From: Phycisphaerales bacterium
GTDB lineage: Bacteria > Planctomycetota > Phycisphaerae > Phycisphaerales > SM1A02
DNA: 50,581 bases
Assembly (NCBI GenBank): GCA_014238205.1
Contig: JABABM010000016.1
Location: 1 to 50,581 of the forward strand
Direction: 5' to 3'
Shown: positions 1-8,639 of the stretch, in pieces
How positions within the stretch are numbered: the stretch's first letter is position 1
How the letters are laid out: each line of letters starts with the position of its first letter
Notes under the pieces: generated by a model
Seen by the model: the letters and a program-made list of their open reading frames with translations, nothing else
The model's database searches: none
Told to the model about the DNA's origin: nothing
Program-made: the position numbers and the translations under genes

Positions 1-952
1 GACAGGTATTCGGAGTTTGGTTGGGGTGGGTAGGCGGTAGGCCCCCCAGCCCCATCCAGTAGCTCTACCCCCACACGATGTAACGCGAGGCTAGCCCTAA
101 AGCTATTTCGGGGAGAACGAGATATCTCCGGGTTTGATTAGACTTTAACTCCTCCCCACAGGTCATCGCCCCACTTTTCAACGTAGGTGCGTTCGGTCCT
201 CCAAAGGGTTTTACCCCTCCTTCAACCTGCCCATGGGTAGATCACCCGGTTTCGCGTCTACCCCCTGCGACTGTGCGCCCATTTCAGACTCGGTTTCCCT
301 TCGGCTCCGCTGGGATACAGCTTAACCTTGCCACAGAAAGTAACTCGTCGGCTCATTATGCAAAAGGCACGCGGTCACCCGCCGAAGCAGGCTCCCACAG
401 CTTGTAAGCATGCGGTTTCAGGTACTTTTCACTCCCCTTATCGGGGTACTTTTCATCATTCAGTCACCTTACTGGTTCACTATTGGTCGTTGAGGAGTAT
501 TTAGCCTTGGAGGGTGGACCCCCCTTGTTCACACGGAGTTCCACGAGCACCGTGCTACTCTGGATCACCTAGGCTCACGTTCAGCGTGCTACAGGATTCT
601 CACCTTCTGTGATTCGACATTCCAGACGATTCACACGCATTCCGCTGTGCCATATTGGTGTCCAAACCCCGGACCGAAGTCCGGTTTGGGCTGTTCCGAT
701 TTCGCTCGCCGCTACTTACGGAATCGCGTTTGCTTTCTATTCCTCGGGTTACTGAGATGTTTCAGTTCGCCCGGTTTGCTCCTACACCGTATGCATTCGG
801 GTGCAGGTGACTCCTTGCGGAGCCGGGTTTCCCCATTCGGAGATCTTCGGATCATTGCCTGGTTACCGGCTTCCCGAAGCTTATCGCAGGTTCCAACGTC
901 CTTCATCGCCTCTCAACGCCTAGACATCCGCCACATGCTCTTATTGGCCTGG
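1..952 (-). rRNA. rrl: 23S ribosomal RNA, 5' portion (partial)
   Basis: The minus strand reads as the first roughly 950 nucleotides of bacterial 23S rRNA. The conserved start (GGATGTCTAGGCG followed by GAGAGGCGATGAAGGACG) is the complement of about 895-930, and conserved domain I and II segments continue to the window edge. The gene runs off the left end, so its 3' part, and any 5S gene, are outside. The 5' end is placed near 952 by analogy with E. coli and may be off by a few bases. No 16S or tRNA gene precedes it; the next feature upstream is a protein gene ending at 1362. Confidence 0.95.
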
Positions 953-1118
953 TCGTCCACCTGTGCCTCAACGACCTCCCGTGGACCGGTTGGATCGAAG
1001 ACATGCACGAGTGTTAAACCAAGTCTTCATATTGCCTTGGACTTATCTCGAGCTCGGTCAGTCCTTCATCACGATCCGGGGTGGGCCGTGAATCAGACCT
1101 GACTGATACTGAACCAAC

Positions 1119-1131
1119 TTGTCAAAGAGCA
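1119..1131 (-). promoter_or_regulatory. boxA antitermination element of rRNA leader
   Basis: The minus strand reads TGCTCTTTGACAA, a near-exact match to the bacterial rRNA boxA core (TGCTCTTTAACA). In known systems boxA RNA binds NusB-S10 and recruits the rRNA antitermination complex. It lies about 165 bases before the mature 23S end. Its presence directly before 23S, not 16S, supports an independently transcribed 23S unit. Confidence 0.8.
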
Positions 1132-1166
1132 ATTTCGCTGCCACCGAAGCAGCAACAACAACCTCA

Positions 1167-1183
1167 CGGCAGAAAGCCTGCCG
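1167..1183 (-). promoter_or_regulatory. boxB-like hairpin in rRNA leader
   Basis: The minus strand contains CGGCAG-GCTTT-CTGCCG, a perfect 6-bp stem with a 5-base loop, about 36 bases before boxA. The order hairpin then boxA matches the boxB-boxA order of E. coli rrn leaders. Functional equivalence is inferred. Confidence 0.45.
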
Positions 1184-1198
1184 AGAAGGCAATCGGAA

Positions 1199-1226
1199 AT
1201 GATACCCGTCCTGACGGACCTGTCAA
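1199..1226 (-). promoter_or_regulatory. Sigma-70-type promoter for the 23S rRNA gene
   Basis: On the minus strand a perfect -35 box TTGACA (1226-1221) is followed after 16 bases by TATCAT (1204-1199), close to the -10 consensus TATAAT. Transcription would start near 1192, ahead of the leader hairpin and boxA. It is the strongest consensus-like promoter noticed in the window, as expected for an rRNA gene. Confidence 0.7.
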
Positions 1227-1361
1227 TACGCATCGGGCTGGTTTTTGATGCCCTGAACAGGGAAAACCATCCCCTGTCAGCCAAGTCCATCATCTACACG
1301 AAGATAGGACCCGTTCAAGCCAGGAAAAGTGAAGTCGTGCCAATGAAATACACGTCCCCAC

Positions 1362-3269
1362 TCAATCCCCTGGTCGGACAGTCTCTGTCGCACCTGGCTC
1401 TCCAATCTGGGCCAGGACGACAACGGCTTCTCTTCCGAATCGAACACGGGATGGATCAAGGTTGGCGTTGGGGATGATGTCGAGAACAAACTGTCCCGTG
1501 GCGAAGTCTATCTCGACACCCTCGCCCTTCTCGCCCTCCTCCTCACCTCTACGACCAGGACGACCCTCGTCCTCCTCAACTCCCACGGTAGCTGTCATGC
1601 GACGAACGCCACCGATCTGATCCCCAGGTTGAACGGGAAAACTCCGCGACCACCACTGACCATCATGAAAACGCATGACTTCGAACTCTGCATGCCCGAG
1701 ACCCATGGAGCCGGACGAGGCTCCATAACCAGCCGGGACGGCTCGTGTAATGTCGAAGTCGACGAAGTCATTGACCTTCAAGGGAGTAGACCAGTCACTT
1801 GCATCTGAATCTATGGTGAGCGATTCCGCCAGATCCTGCTGCTCAGGTATCAAGCTGAGTTTCTTTGCAAAGAACGGGTTGTACACTCGAATCGTAAAAC
1901 GATACCGATACGTGTGGCCGGGCTCGACGTCCAGATCATGAACCCAGACCCAGACATCGTTGACTTCTGCATCAATCGCAAGTTCACCTGTATCGCCATC
2001 GGCCCCGATCGTGAATCCAATGTCTTCCAGCTGACTCGTAACCCTCGCCAACTGCTTCTGCATGTTTTTCAGCAGGCCACTGAGTTTCTTGAGGCGAGCA
2101 GATCGCTGGTTCTGGGTCATGCCACTTCCACCGCTGCCAGATGAACCGCCGCCGCTGCCCATCGGACCACCGCCACTGCCCATCGGACCGCCGCCACCAC
2201 TGCCACCACTGCCCGTCGGACCGCCGCCACCACTACCCATCGGACCACCGCCACCACTGCCAGGCTTTCCTCCCGGACCTCCACTGCCTCCACTGCCTCC
2301 AGGCTGGTTGCCTCCAAGACTGTCTATTTCATCTTCGGTCTTCTTGATCTCACTGAAGAGCGAACGATACTTCGTCTTCAGGCTGACCATCGATGAAGCG
2401 CCCGCCCCTTCTGATTCATACATGACCGGGTGTACCCAGTCCCTGTTGAGTGTCGCAAGGAATCCTGGACGTATGATCGACTCCTGCACACCAGGACGCA
2501 CCAACTCTCCGAGCATCGTGTCTCGATCACTGGCATCGACATCGTCGATCATGCGTTGGCGGAAACTGAACTGGCCGGGGAGCAGATGAACTGCTGATGC
2601 ATTGCTCCATTCACCGTCGACAAGTTCCTCCCGGTCAACAATCACATCCATGATGTCCACGCGGCCGTTGTACCACTTTTCCCTGAGCGGAAGTTCATTG
2701 TTTGAACCAGCTGTCCGATACTGTTCAAGGATCTCCGATGCATCGAAGACTGCGGCCGCTGTGACCCAGGTTGCATCATAGGGCGCTGAAACAAATCGAT
2801 TGCTCAGAGACTCCATTCCCTCAACCACGCTCGGCTCTATCCCATCGAAGAACTGCCTTGCAACTGGCGCCTGCGTAGGGGGTACTTCCGGAACCACATA
2901 GGCCTGGCTGGAAACACCGGCACCTTGTTCCGTATCGATCACGACGATGGGACTTGGAAGCGGGCTGGTTTCAGCAGGCATGATCGAGCTCGAGATCATC
3001 TCTTCGAATCGAGGCAATTTCGGAGGCGGATGCTCGATCTCGACTCTCGGAGTCGCATCATCGGAGATCCCTCTGCTCAGGACATCGGCCTTGTCCTTCA
3101 GGGCCACGTCAATCTCGCCGGGATTCATATCCTGCCCGTCGATGCGAACTGCATTCGTCGAGCTTGACAGTTGAGAGAAGATGTAGAACGCGAAGATCAC
3201 GATGACAGCGCCGAGCAGAATGAACTCGGCGTACTGTTCCCAGATTGTGATTCCCTTGACTTTCTTCAT
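1362..3269 (-). CDS. Membrane-anchored Gly-rich protein, third gene of PilM cluster
   Basis: Function unknown; 635 residues. The start at 3269 (MKKVKGITIWEQ) is chosen over an upstream in-frame ATG at 3422 because GGAGG sits 6 bases before it and a membrane segment follows at about residues 15-33. The rest is probably periplasmic: an acidic and proline-bearing stretch, a mixed region, a Gly-rich linker at about 318-383 with repeated GGGPMGSGGG-type units, a short predicted helix (MTQNQRSARLKKLSGLL...), then a beta-rich C-terminal part. It lies 43 bases downstream of the second pil-like gene. By gene order it could occupy a PilP-like position, but I see no PilP or HR-type domain. A planctomycete-specific partner of the PilM protein is the most I would infer. 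Confidence 0.8.
   Translation of the reverse strand: MKKVKGITIWEQYAEFILLGAVIVIFAFYIFSQLSSSTNAVRIDGQDMNPGEIDVALKDKADVLSRGISDDATPRVEIEHPPPKLPRFEEMISSSIMPAETSPLPSPIVVIDTEQGAGVSSQAYVVPEVPPTQAPVARQFFDGIEPSVVEGMESLSNRFVSAPYDATWVTAAAVFDASEILEQYRTAGSNNELPLREKWYNGRVDIMDVIVDREELVDGEWSNASAVHLLPGQFSFRQRMIDDVDASDRDTMLGELVRPGVQESIIRPGFLATLNRDWVHPVMYESEGAGASSMVSLKTKYRSLFSEIKKTEDEIDSLGGNQPGGSGGSGGPGGKPGSGGGGPMGSGGGGPTGSGGSGGGGPMGSGGGPMGSGGGSSGSGGSGMTQNQRSARLKKLSGLLKNMQKQLARVTSQLEDIGFTIGADGDTGELAIDAEVNDVWVWVHDLDVEPGHTYRYRFTIRVYNPFFAKKLSLIPEQQDLAESLTIDSDASDWSTPLKVNDFVDFDITRAVPAGYGASSGSMGLGHAEFEVMRFHDGQWWSRSFPVQPGDQIGGVRRMTATVGVEEDEGRPGRRGEEEGEKGEGVEIDFATGQFVLDIIPNANLDPSRVRFGREAVVVLAQIGEPGATETVRPGD
2119..2313 (-). 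repeat. Gly/Pro/Met low-complexity tract (third PilM-cluster gene)
   Basis: This imperfect tandem repeat encodes units such as GGGGPMGSGGG. On the plus strand the motif CCCATCGGACC recurs at short intervals. Similar units occur in the two genes upstream. Such tracts are prone to slippage and assembly error. Confidence 0.75.
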
Positions 3270-3312
3270 TGAATCCTCCGAGATCGCCCAAGGCGAACTC
3301 GCTTGCAATGCA

Positions 3313-4773
3313 TCATGGCCGCCTCCCGGGACCAGTCCCCGGTCGCCCGGGCGGGCCTGCAGGCTGGGCTCCTCCTGGACCACCCGATGCATTTCCCTGC
3401 TTCGGTGCGAGTGGAACTCCAAGTGATGCCCGAACTACATCGGGCATGAACGTGCTGGTCCAACTCCGGAGCCAGATGGTATCCAATGTCAACTCGAGGC
3501 TTGCAACATTTTCGCCACCATAGAAATACCCTTCTCGGATCGCATCAAATGCATCAACGGGTGTAATCCTGAGGTCGATCACGTTCATGAAGTTCTGCTT
3601 CGCAAAGGCATCGAGGATGTCCGGGACAGCGCGTGTTTCGACAACGAGCGTCAAGTGAATATTGACCACATCGTAAAGTGCATTTGAAATGCGGCCACTG
3701 AGAGAAACGTCGAAATTGGTTGATCCTGCAGGAGGAGCACTGGCAACGGTCAGTTCAGGAGATGAACTGGCCTTGCCTCCACCGGATGGTGCCCCATGAC
3801 CTGGGCCTCCACCTCGTGATGGACCACCGCCTCCACGCATTGGACCGCCGCCGCCGGCACCCAGACGCCCTCCGCTGGGAGCAGGACTGGGAGCTCCACC
3901 GGGAGGGGCACTTCCTGCCGCGTGCGTCATTTCCATCAAACCTGAAAGGTGGAGATGTTCGATTCTCTTGATTGGATTCACAGGCTCGGCCCGACCCTCA
4001 TTGAGAGACCTGACTACATCCGCAACCTCCTCGAGAACCCAGATACGCCATTGCCACCCGAAGAGATCCTCGAGGGTCGGAGGCGAAGATCTATCGAACC
4101 GGGGCGGAGAGAGTGAATCCATGGACAGGTAGACACCTATTTCACCAGCACGGTCCTTGTAGATCTCGAGACGCTCCCAGGTCATCTGCTGGGCAAGCTG
4201 CTGCTCCTCTTCCTCGGTCAATGAATCGGTTTCATCCTTGGCCATCATCTGCTCGAGAAATTGCCGACGTTCCGCTTCCAACTGGGACTGGACATCCGCG
4301 ACTGCAGGCGGCATGCCTGCATTCATCGAACTCAGAATCTCGCCGTAGGCTTCAAGAACTTTCTCATGGAATTGCTTCGGCAGAACCTCCATTGCTCCTC
4401 CACCCTCGGGGGGATTCGGGAACAACTCGGGCATGAGAATGTCGTGTGATTTTCTGTTGTGATCCCTTGCTCGCAGTTTCAACGCCTCGGAATCTTCACG
4501 GATCGAGTTCGTGATTTCACTGTATCTATTCAACAACTGCCTGTTGATCACCGTGGTTCCACTCGACGAAACGCCTGGAACCTGGAAGTCAGTTGCCTGG
4601 AGTCGCTTGATGTCTCCAAAGTACTTGTTCCTGGACTTTGCAATGTCCTTTACGGAATCATTCCAACCTGAAGAGAACATGGGAAGAACAATGATGGCTG
4701 CGATTGCCAGGACAATGCAGATGACAATTGCAAGGTACTGCTTCGTCCACTCGAGAATGGAGGAGACGTTCAC
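3313..4773 (-). CDS. PilN/PilO-like membrane protein with Gly-rich linker
   Basis: 486 residues from a GTG start at 4773 whose last two bases overlap the stop codon of the PilM gene (GTGA), with GGAGGTGG just upstream. A single membrane segment lies at about residues 14-34 (YLAIVICIVLAIAAIIVL). A long predicted helical region with charged coiled-coil character follows (around LEAERRQFLEQMMAKDE), then a Gly-rich linker at about 284-334. A C-terminal alpha/beta domain (about 340-450, around LTLVVETRAVPDILDAF) resembles the ferredoxin-like periplasmic domain of PilO/GspM. The tail is Pro/Gly-rich. The topology and place directly after PilM suggest an inner-membrane alignment-complex component. 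The PilO resemblance is by pattern only. Confidence 0.8.
   Translation of the reverse strand: MNVSSILEWTKQYLAIVICIVLAIAAIIVLPMFSSGWNDSVKDIAKSRNKYFGDIKRLQATDFQVPGVSSSGTTVINRQLLNRYSEITNSIREDSEALKLRARDHNRKSHDILMPELFPNPPEGGGAMEVLPKQFHEKVLEAYGEILSSMNAGMPPAVADVQSQLEAERRQFLEQMMAKDETDSLTEEEEQQLAQQMTWERLEIYKDRAGEIGVYLSMDSLSPPRFDRSSPPTLEDLFGWQWRIWVLEEVADVVRSLNEGRAEPVNPIKRIEHLHLSGLMEMTHAAGSAPPGGAPSPAPSGGRLGAGGGGPMRGGGGPSRGGGPGHGAPSGGGKASSSPELTVASAPPAGSTNFDVSLSGRISNALYDVVNIHLTLVVETRAVPDILDAFAKQNFMNVIDLRITPVDAFDAIREGYFYGGENVASLELTLDTIWLRSWTSTFMPDVVRASLGVPLAPKQGNASGGPGGAQPAGPPGRPGTGPGRRP
3770..3920 (-). repeat. Gly/Pro/Ser low-complexity tract (second PilM-cluster gene)
   Basis: This tract encodes GAGGGGPMRGGGGPSRGGG-type sequence, a shorter version of the linkers in the two neighbouring genes and sharing their GGGGPM unit. 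Confidence 0.65.
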
Positions 4774-6857
4774 GCTCCACCTCCCCCGCCATCGGATGAG
4801 CCGGCAGTTCTTGGATCTGCTGTCAAATCAATGATCTCTACTTCGAATGTCAAGGGAACGTCATACAAGGTCGTGCCCGGAGGAAAGAGGCTTGGTCGCT
4901 CCGGCAATGGAGCCATTGCCTCGAGCGAAGGTGATCGGCTTGGTCCTCGGCCTGAGCCGCCGCCAGGAGGAGATCCTCCTGAACCAGATGGCCCTCGGCC
5001 ACCACCGCCGCCAGCACCCATCGGACCGCCACCGCCGCCGCCACCGGCACCCATCGGACCACCACCGCCGCCACTTCCGCCTGGCCCTCGACCACCACCG
5101 CCTGGTCCTCGACCACCACCACCACCACGACCTCCGCCACCACGACCACCATCGCCGTCCCCGGCTTCCTCGTCCGCAGTCGTAGAAACCTGCCAGAGTG
5201 TCTGGTTCAATGAGATCGAATCCACAAGGATTCGGTACGGAACGTCCACGCGATCTCCAACTGGCTCTGCATGTACTCGAAGCCAGTTGGCAACCGTCTC
5301 ATTCAAGAACACTTCCGGATCATCCCGGGTCAGCAACAGGTCCATTCGCATCCGAATGCGTGGCCTCCCGCCGGTCTCGGAAGGCCCGACGTATTCGCCG
5401 CTGAGGTTCTGGATTTCAACAAGCTGTCGATCGCCAGGTGAAAGTTGCATCACGGCCTCGAGATCACTTCCAAGAAGTACGGGCTGTGGATCGGCGGAGA
5501 GCACTGCCTGGGCAGCGTCCTTCACGATCCATGGCCAGACCGTCCTGTACAGGAAGAGATCCTGCAACTGGCTTGATTCGCGGCTCATGACAACCTGGTT
5601 CTTCGCAGACTCGTATTCACTTCGCAACTGTTCAGCACGACTGATGGTGTCCTTTACGGCCCCCGGGGGCTGGGTGTCGATCGAGGCAGAGTCAATGAAC
5701 GGCCTGTAGAACGTGGCACCACCGGCAACGATTGCTATCGCCGCAGCCGCCACGAACCATCGCGTCTTCTTGTGCCACATCTGTTCTCGAAGCACCGGAA
5801 CCGGCACGAGATTCGCGTTGATCGGCGAAGAACCAACTCCCTGGAGAGCGAGTCCATATGCAGTAGCCATGTTGACATTGTGTTCTGCGAAGGCGGAAGC
5901 CTCCCGGCCACTGACCGAGATCCGCTTGAACTCATCGAGTCGACTTACGTTGACCTGCAACTGCTGGCCGATGAACTTCCGCAATCCTGGAATCTTGAAG
6001 GTTGAACCAAGCCCGACCATGGTTTCCAACTTTGCTTCACGGTGGACGCTCGAGAAATACCCGAGCGAACGCTGCAGATCCTGGAGCAGGTCACTGAAGA
6101 CAGGCCGCATGGCCTGCATGATCTGCTTCGTGTAGCGGCTGGAGGAAGCCTCGAGCTTCAGTCGCTCGGCCTTTGAATACTTCAACTTGAAGGATTCGGC
6201 GATCGCTTCCGTGAAGTGGGTCCCACCGATGGGGAAGGTCCTGATCCAGCAACGGCCTGTTTCAGCAATGATGACGTCAGTTGCATACGTGCCGATGTCG
6301 ATGTAAACGACCGGTTCCTCACGAGTCGCCAGGTCATGGTCATAGGCCATCGCGTTGTAGACCGACACGGGACTGAGCGTCATCACCTCGGGGATCATGC
6401 CGACTTCACCGTAGAGGGACAAGCGTTCCTGGATCTTCTCCCTCGTGATCGCAAAAATGCCGACCTCGACTTCCGGGGACTCTTCGGAAACGAACGTCTG
6501 GTAGTCCCATTCGACTTCCTCGATCGGAAACGGAATCTGCTGAACCGCTTCGAACTTGACGATGTCGGGCACCTTCTTGGGTTCGACAGGGGGCAGTTTT
6601 GCGAATCTCGCAAATGAACTGTGCCCGGGAACGGACATCACCAGGTGCTCACCCTCGAGTTTCTTGTCACTGATGAACTGACCGAGGCTCAGCCGAACGA
6701 CTTCCTGCTGATCAGCCTCTGGATTCGAGAGCACTCGCTTGTGAGGGATATAGGCAAAATCAGAGACGGTGATATCGCTTCCAACACGGTCAAGGCGTAT
6801 GGCCTTGATCGCGTATCCACCGATTTCGATGCCCCATGCAGTTTGACGTGATGCCAT
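4770..6857 (-). CDS. pilM: PilM-like protein with PilN-like extension and Gly-rich insert
   Basis: 695 residues. The N-terminal part (about 1-345) is a PilM/FtsA-type actin-fold protein: it opens AWGIEIGGYAIKAIRL and contains VVYIDIGTYATDVIIAE and FPIGGTHFTEAIA, phosphate-loop-like segments of that fold. A membrane segment follows at about 365-385 and then a PilN-like periplasmic region. That region seems interrupted by a Gly-rich tract (about 565-642) before a final strand-rich segment (VPLTFEVEIIDL). Typical PilM is about 350 residues and soluble, so this looks like a PilM-PilN fusion, comparable in layout to GspL. AGAGGA lies 12 bases before the ATG. It is the first gene of a tight three-gene operon that has no ATPase, pilin or secretin gene beside it. 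Confidence 0.88.
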   Translation of the reverse strand: MASRQTAWGIEIGGYAIKAIRLDRVGSDITVSDFAYIPHKRVLSNPEADQQEVVRLSLGQFISDKKLEGEHLVMSVPGHSSFARFAKLPPVEPKKVPDIVKFEAVQQIPFPIEEVEWDYQTFVSEESPEVEVGIFAITREKIQERLSLYGEVGMIPEVMTLSPVSVYNAMAYDHDLATREEPVVYIDIGTYATDVIIAETGRCWIRTFPIGGTHFTEAIAESFKLKYSKAERLKLEASSSRYTKQIMQAMRPVFSDLLQDLQRSLGYFSSVHREAKLETMVGLGSTFKIPGLRKFIGQQLQVNVSRLDEFKRISVSGREASAFAEHNVNMATAYGLALQGVGSSPINANLVPVPVLREQMWHKKTRWFVAAAAIAIVAGGATFYRPFIDSASIDTQPPGAVKDTISRAEQLRSEYESAKNQVVMSRESSQLQDLFLYRTVWPWIVKDAAQAVLSADPQPVLLGSDLEAVMQLSPGDRQLVEIQNLSGEYVGPSETGGRPRIRMRMDLLLTRDDPEVFLNETVANWLRVHAEPVGDRVDVPYRILVDSISLNQTLWQVSTTADEEAGDGDGGRGGGGRGGGGGRGPGGGGRGPGGSGGGGGPMGAGGGGGGGPMGAGGGGGRGPSGSGGSPPGGGSGRGPSRSPSLEAMAPLPERPSLFPPGTTLYDVPLTFEVEIIDLTADPRTAGSSDGGGGGA
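4931..5163 (-). repeat. Gly/Pro/Met low-complexity tract (PilM gene)
   Basis: This imperfect tandem repeat encodes units such as GGGGGGPMGAGGGG and GGGGRGPGG. On the plus strand it shares the CCCATCGGACC core with the tract at 2119-2313. Confidence 0.75.
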
Positions 6858-6883
6858 TGGTACTGAATATCCTCTCGTGCAGT

Positions 6884-6897
6884 CCTTGCATGCAAGG
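6884..6897. promoter_or_regulatory. 14-bp palindrome upstream of pilM
   Basis: CCTTGCATGCAAGG is a perfect palindrome 27 bases before the pilM start, within the 285-bp region between divergent pilM and mtaB. Its position suits an operator for the pilM cluster. The half-site CTTGCA/TGCAAG recurs as an inverted repeat at 22555-22570. I found no convincing promoter hexamers nearby. Confidence 0.35.
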
Positions 6898-7142
6898 TGG
6901 CGTTGTCAGGAATGGACCTCAATCCTAGCCCACCTTGATCGGAGAATCATACACGGCAAACCTGCCTGAAGTGCCCCTCGAAGCGGTTTCGCCTGTCGAT
7001 GGATCCTTCACCGCCCCGAGGGGCAACCTCCAAGTCCAGCCAGGAGGAAAGTGCCCATTAGACGTGGAATTCGTTGCAATCTCCTCTCCAAGTTGCATTT
7101 GAAGTCCTTGCTACCATGGCGGGTCCACTGCCAGGAATGACC

Positions 7143-8639
7143 ATGAAGATGAAGCACCCGACATCTACATTCCGAGTCCGGACACTCGGCTGCCGTGTCA
7201 ACCACGCCGAATCCCGCGAAATCGAGTCTCTCCTCCTTGGCCGAGGCATGAAACCTGCTGAAACGGGTCTTCCCGCCGACCTTGAAGTAGTTCATACCTG
7301 TGCAGTAACGCACCAAGCTGCAGCCAAGTCCCGACACGCCATCAGGCGAGCCGCCCTGGCCAAGGACGGGGTGGCACCACACGTACTCGTCACCGGCTGC
7401 TTCGTCTCTTCGGATGAAAAGACTGCATCTGAATTAGCCGGCGGAGAGAGCATTGTCGGGCATCGCGATGAACACCACAGGCCACTGGTCGAACGAGTCG
7501 CCACCCAGGTGGATGATTGGCTCGGGAGAAAAACCACTCAGGCCGTGCATGTTCGCTCACTGGCGACTCCGATCCATCCTCCCGCAATGAAACTCCAGGT
7601 GGTGGATGGCATTCGGCCTCTTCCACTCCTTGCCACACCACTTCAACCCAGTCGACATGCACGCGCTGAAATCCACATCCAGGACGGGTGCGATGCACAC
7701 TGCACGTTCTGCGTCATTCCGAAACTCCGCCCGACACTGCGATCGAAATCCATTGATGTCGTTGTTGAGGAAACCCGCCGCCTCGTCGACCTGGGCCATC
7801 GTGAAGTCGTGCTGTCGGGCATCTTCCTTGGAGCCTATGGACATGAAACAGCCTTGCGTCGAAAACAGGCGCAGCCCCAGGCTGAACCACTGGCTGATCT
7901 CCTTGATGCCGTGGCCCAGGTTCCCGGGCTGGTTCGTCTCCGACTCAGTTCACTGGAACCTGGCGATGTAACCCAGCCACTCCTTGACGCAATGGTTGCC
8001 AACCAGCCGGTTGTCGTTCCCCACCTGCACCTGCCCCTGCAATCAGGTTCAAATGAGATCCTCAGGAAGATGAATCGCCAGTACACCCTCGATGACTACA
8101 TGGAGATGATCGACCAGGTCAAGCACGAACTTGCAGATGACACCGGCCTTCCCCCGGCACTGACCACGGACATCATCTGCGGGTTTCCCGGGGAAACAGA
8201 ACAGGATTTCCTCCAGACCGTCTCGGTCGCGGAACAGGTCGGCTTTCTCCACATGCACGTGTTCCCCTTCAGCCCACGCGAAGGAACGGCTGCATCTCGA
8301 TGGACGGACCGCTTCGTAGGGAGTGACACGATCAAGGCACGCGTTCGACATCTCATTGCACTTGAGGAGGACCCGATCGATGGACTTGCCCTCCGCTGGC
8401 GGAGGATGCTGAAGGACCGCACGCTTCGCGTGATCCTCGAGGAAGCTGATCGTGACGATCCCTCCATCATGACGGGACGATGTGATCACTATGACCGCAT
8501 TCATGTTCCCACCAGCAGGCCAAGGGGTTCCGTCGTACGTGTTCGTGTGACCCATGTCGGACCATCACGTACAGCCGGCCAGCTCATCGAGATGGAACAA
8601 CCCCTGCGGGTCCTGACCGGGACGGGAGTTGATACATGA
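7143..8639 (+). CDS. mtaB: tRNA (N6-threonylcarbamoyladenosine(37)-C2)-methylthiotransferase MtaB
   Basis: A radical-SAM methylthiotransferase that converts t6A37 to ms2t6A37 in tRNAs reading ANN codons. The N-terminal domain has the three Fe-S cysteines in TLGCRVNHAES, HTCAVTHQAA and TGCFVSS. The radical-SAM cluster motif CDAHCTFC (CxxxCxxC) is near residue 183, and a C-terminal TRAM-like segment (about 415-490) would bind tRNA. The TLGCRVN/CAVT pattern fits MtaB better than MiaB. The start is uncertain: in-frame ATGs lie at 7116, 7137, 7143 and 7149, and 7143 is chosen because AGGA lies about 6 bases upstream. The stop overlaps the next start (ATGA), so the two genes are co-translated. Confidence 0.9.
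   Translation: MKMKHPTSTFRVRTLGCRVNHAESREIESLLLGRGMKPAETGLPADLEVVHTCAVTHQAAAKSRHAIRRAALAKDGVAPHVLVTGCFVSSDEKTASELAGGESIVGHRDEHHRPLVERVATQVDDWLGRKTTQAVHVRSLATPIHPPAMKLQVVDGIRPLPLLATPLQPSRHARAEIHIQDGCDAHCTFCVIPKLRPTLRSKSIDVVVEETRRLVDLGHREVVLSGIFLGAYGHETALRRKQAQPQAEPLADLLDAVAQVPGLVRLRLSSLEPGDVTQPLLDAMVANQPVVVPHLHLPLQSGSNEILRKMNRQYTLDDYMEMIDQVKHELADDTGLPPALTTDIICGFPGETEQDFLQTVSVAEQVGFLHMHVFPFSPREGTAASRWTDRFVGSDTIKARVRHLIALEEDPIDGLALRWRRMLKDRTLRVILEEADRDDPSIMTGRCDHYDRIHVPTSRPRGSVVRVRVTHVGPSRTAGQLIEMEQPLRVLTGTGVDT

Larger units (their letters stand above)
953..1192 (-). other. 23S rRNA leader
   Basis: About 240 bases separate the predicted transcription start (near 1192) from the mature 23S 5' end. 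On the minus strand this segment holds, in order, a short GC hairpin and a boxA element. It presumably also holds half of the precursor processing stem, whose partner would lie beyond the window. No protein gene is credible here. Confidence 0.6.

Noticed and set aside
647..1102. Open frames inside and just before the 23S gene
   Set aside because: They lie in conserved rRNA sequence on either strand and have no protein family features.
1257..1277. Hairpin ACAGGG...CCCTGT between the pil operon and the 23S promoter, as a terminator
   Set aside because: The stem is only 6 bp and no T-tract follows on the minus strand; too weak to call.
2062..2589. Proline-rich frame on the plus strand
   Set aside because: It is the complement of the Gly-rich tract; GGN codons read as proline codons on the other strand.
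4831..5709. 292-residue proline-rich frame on the plus strand
   Set aside because: Antisense to the PilM gene and its Gly-rich tract, with no ribosome site or domain.
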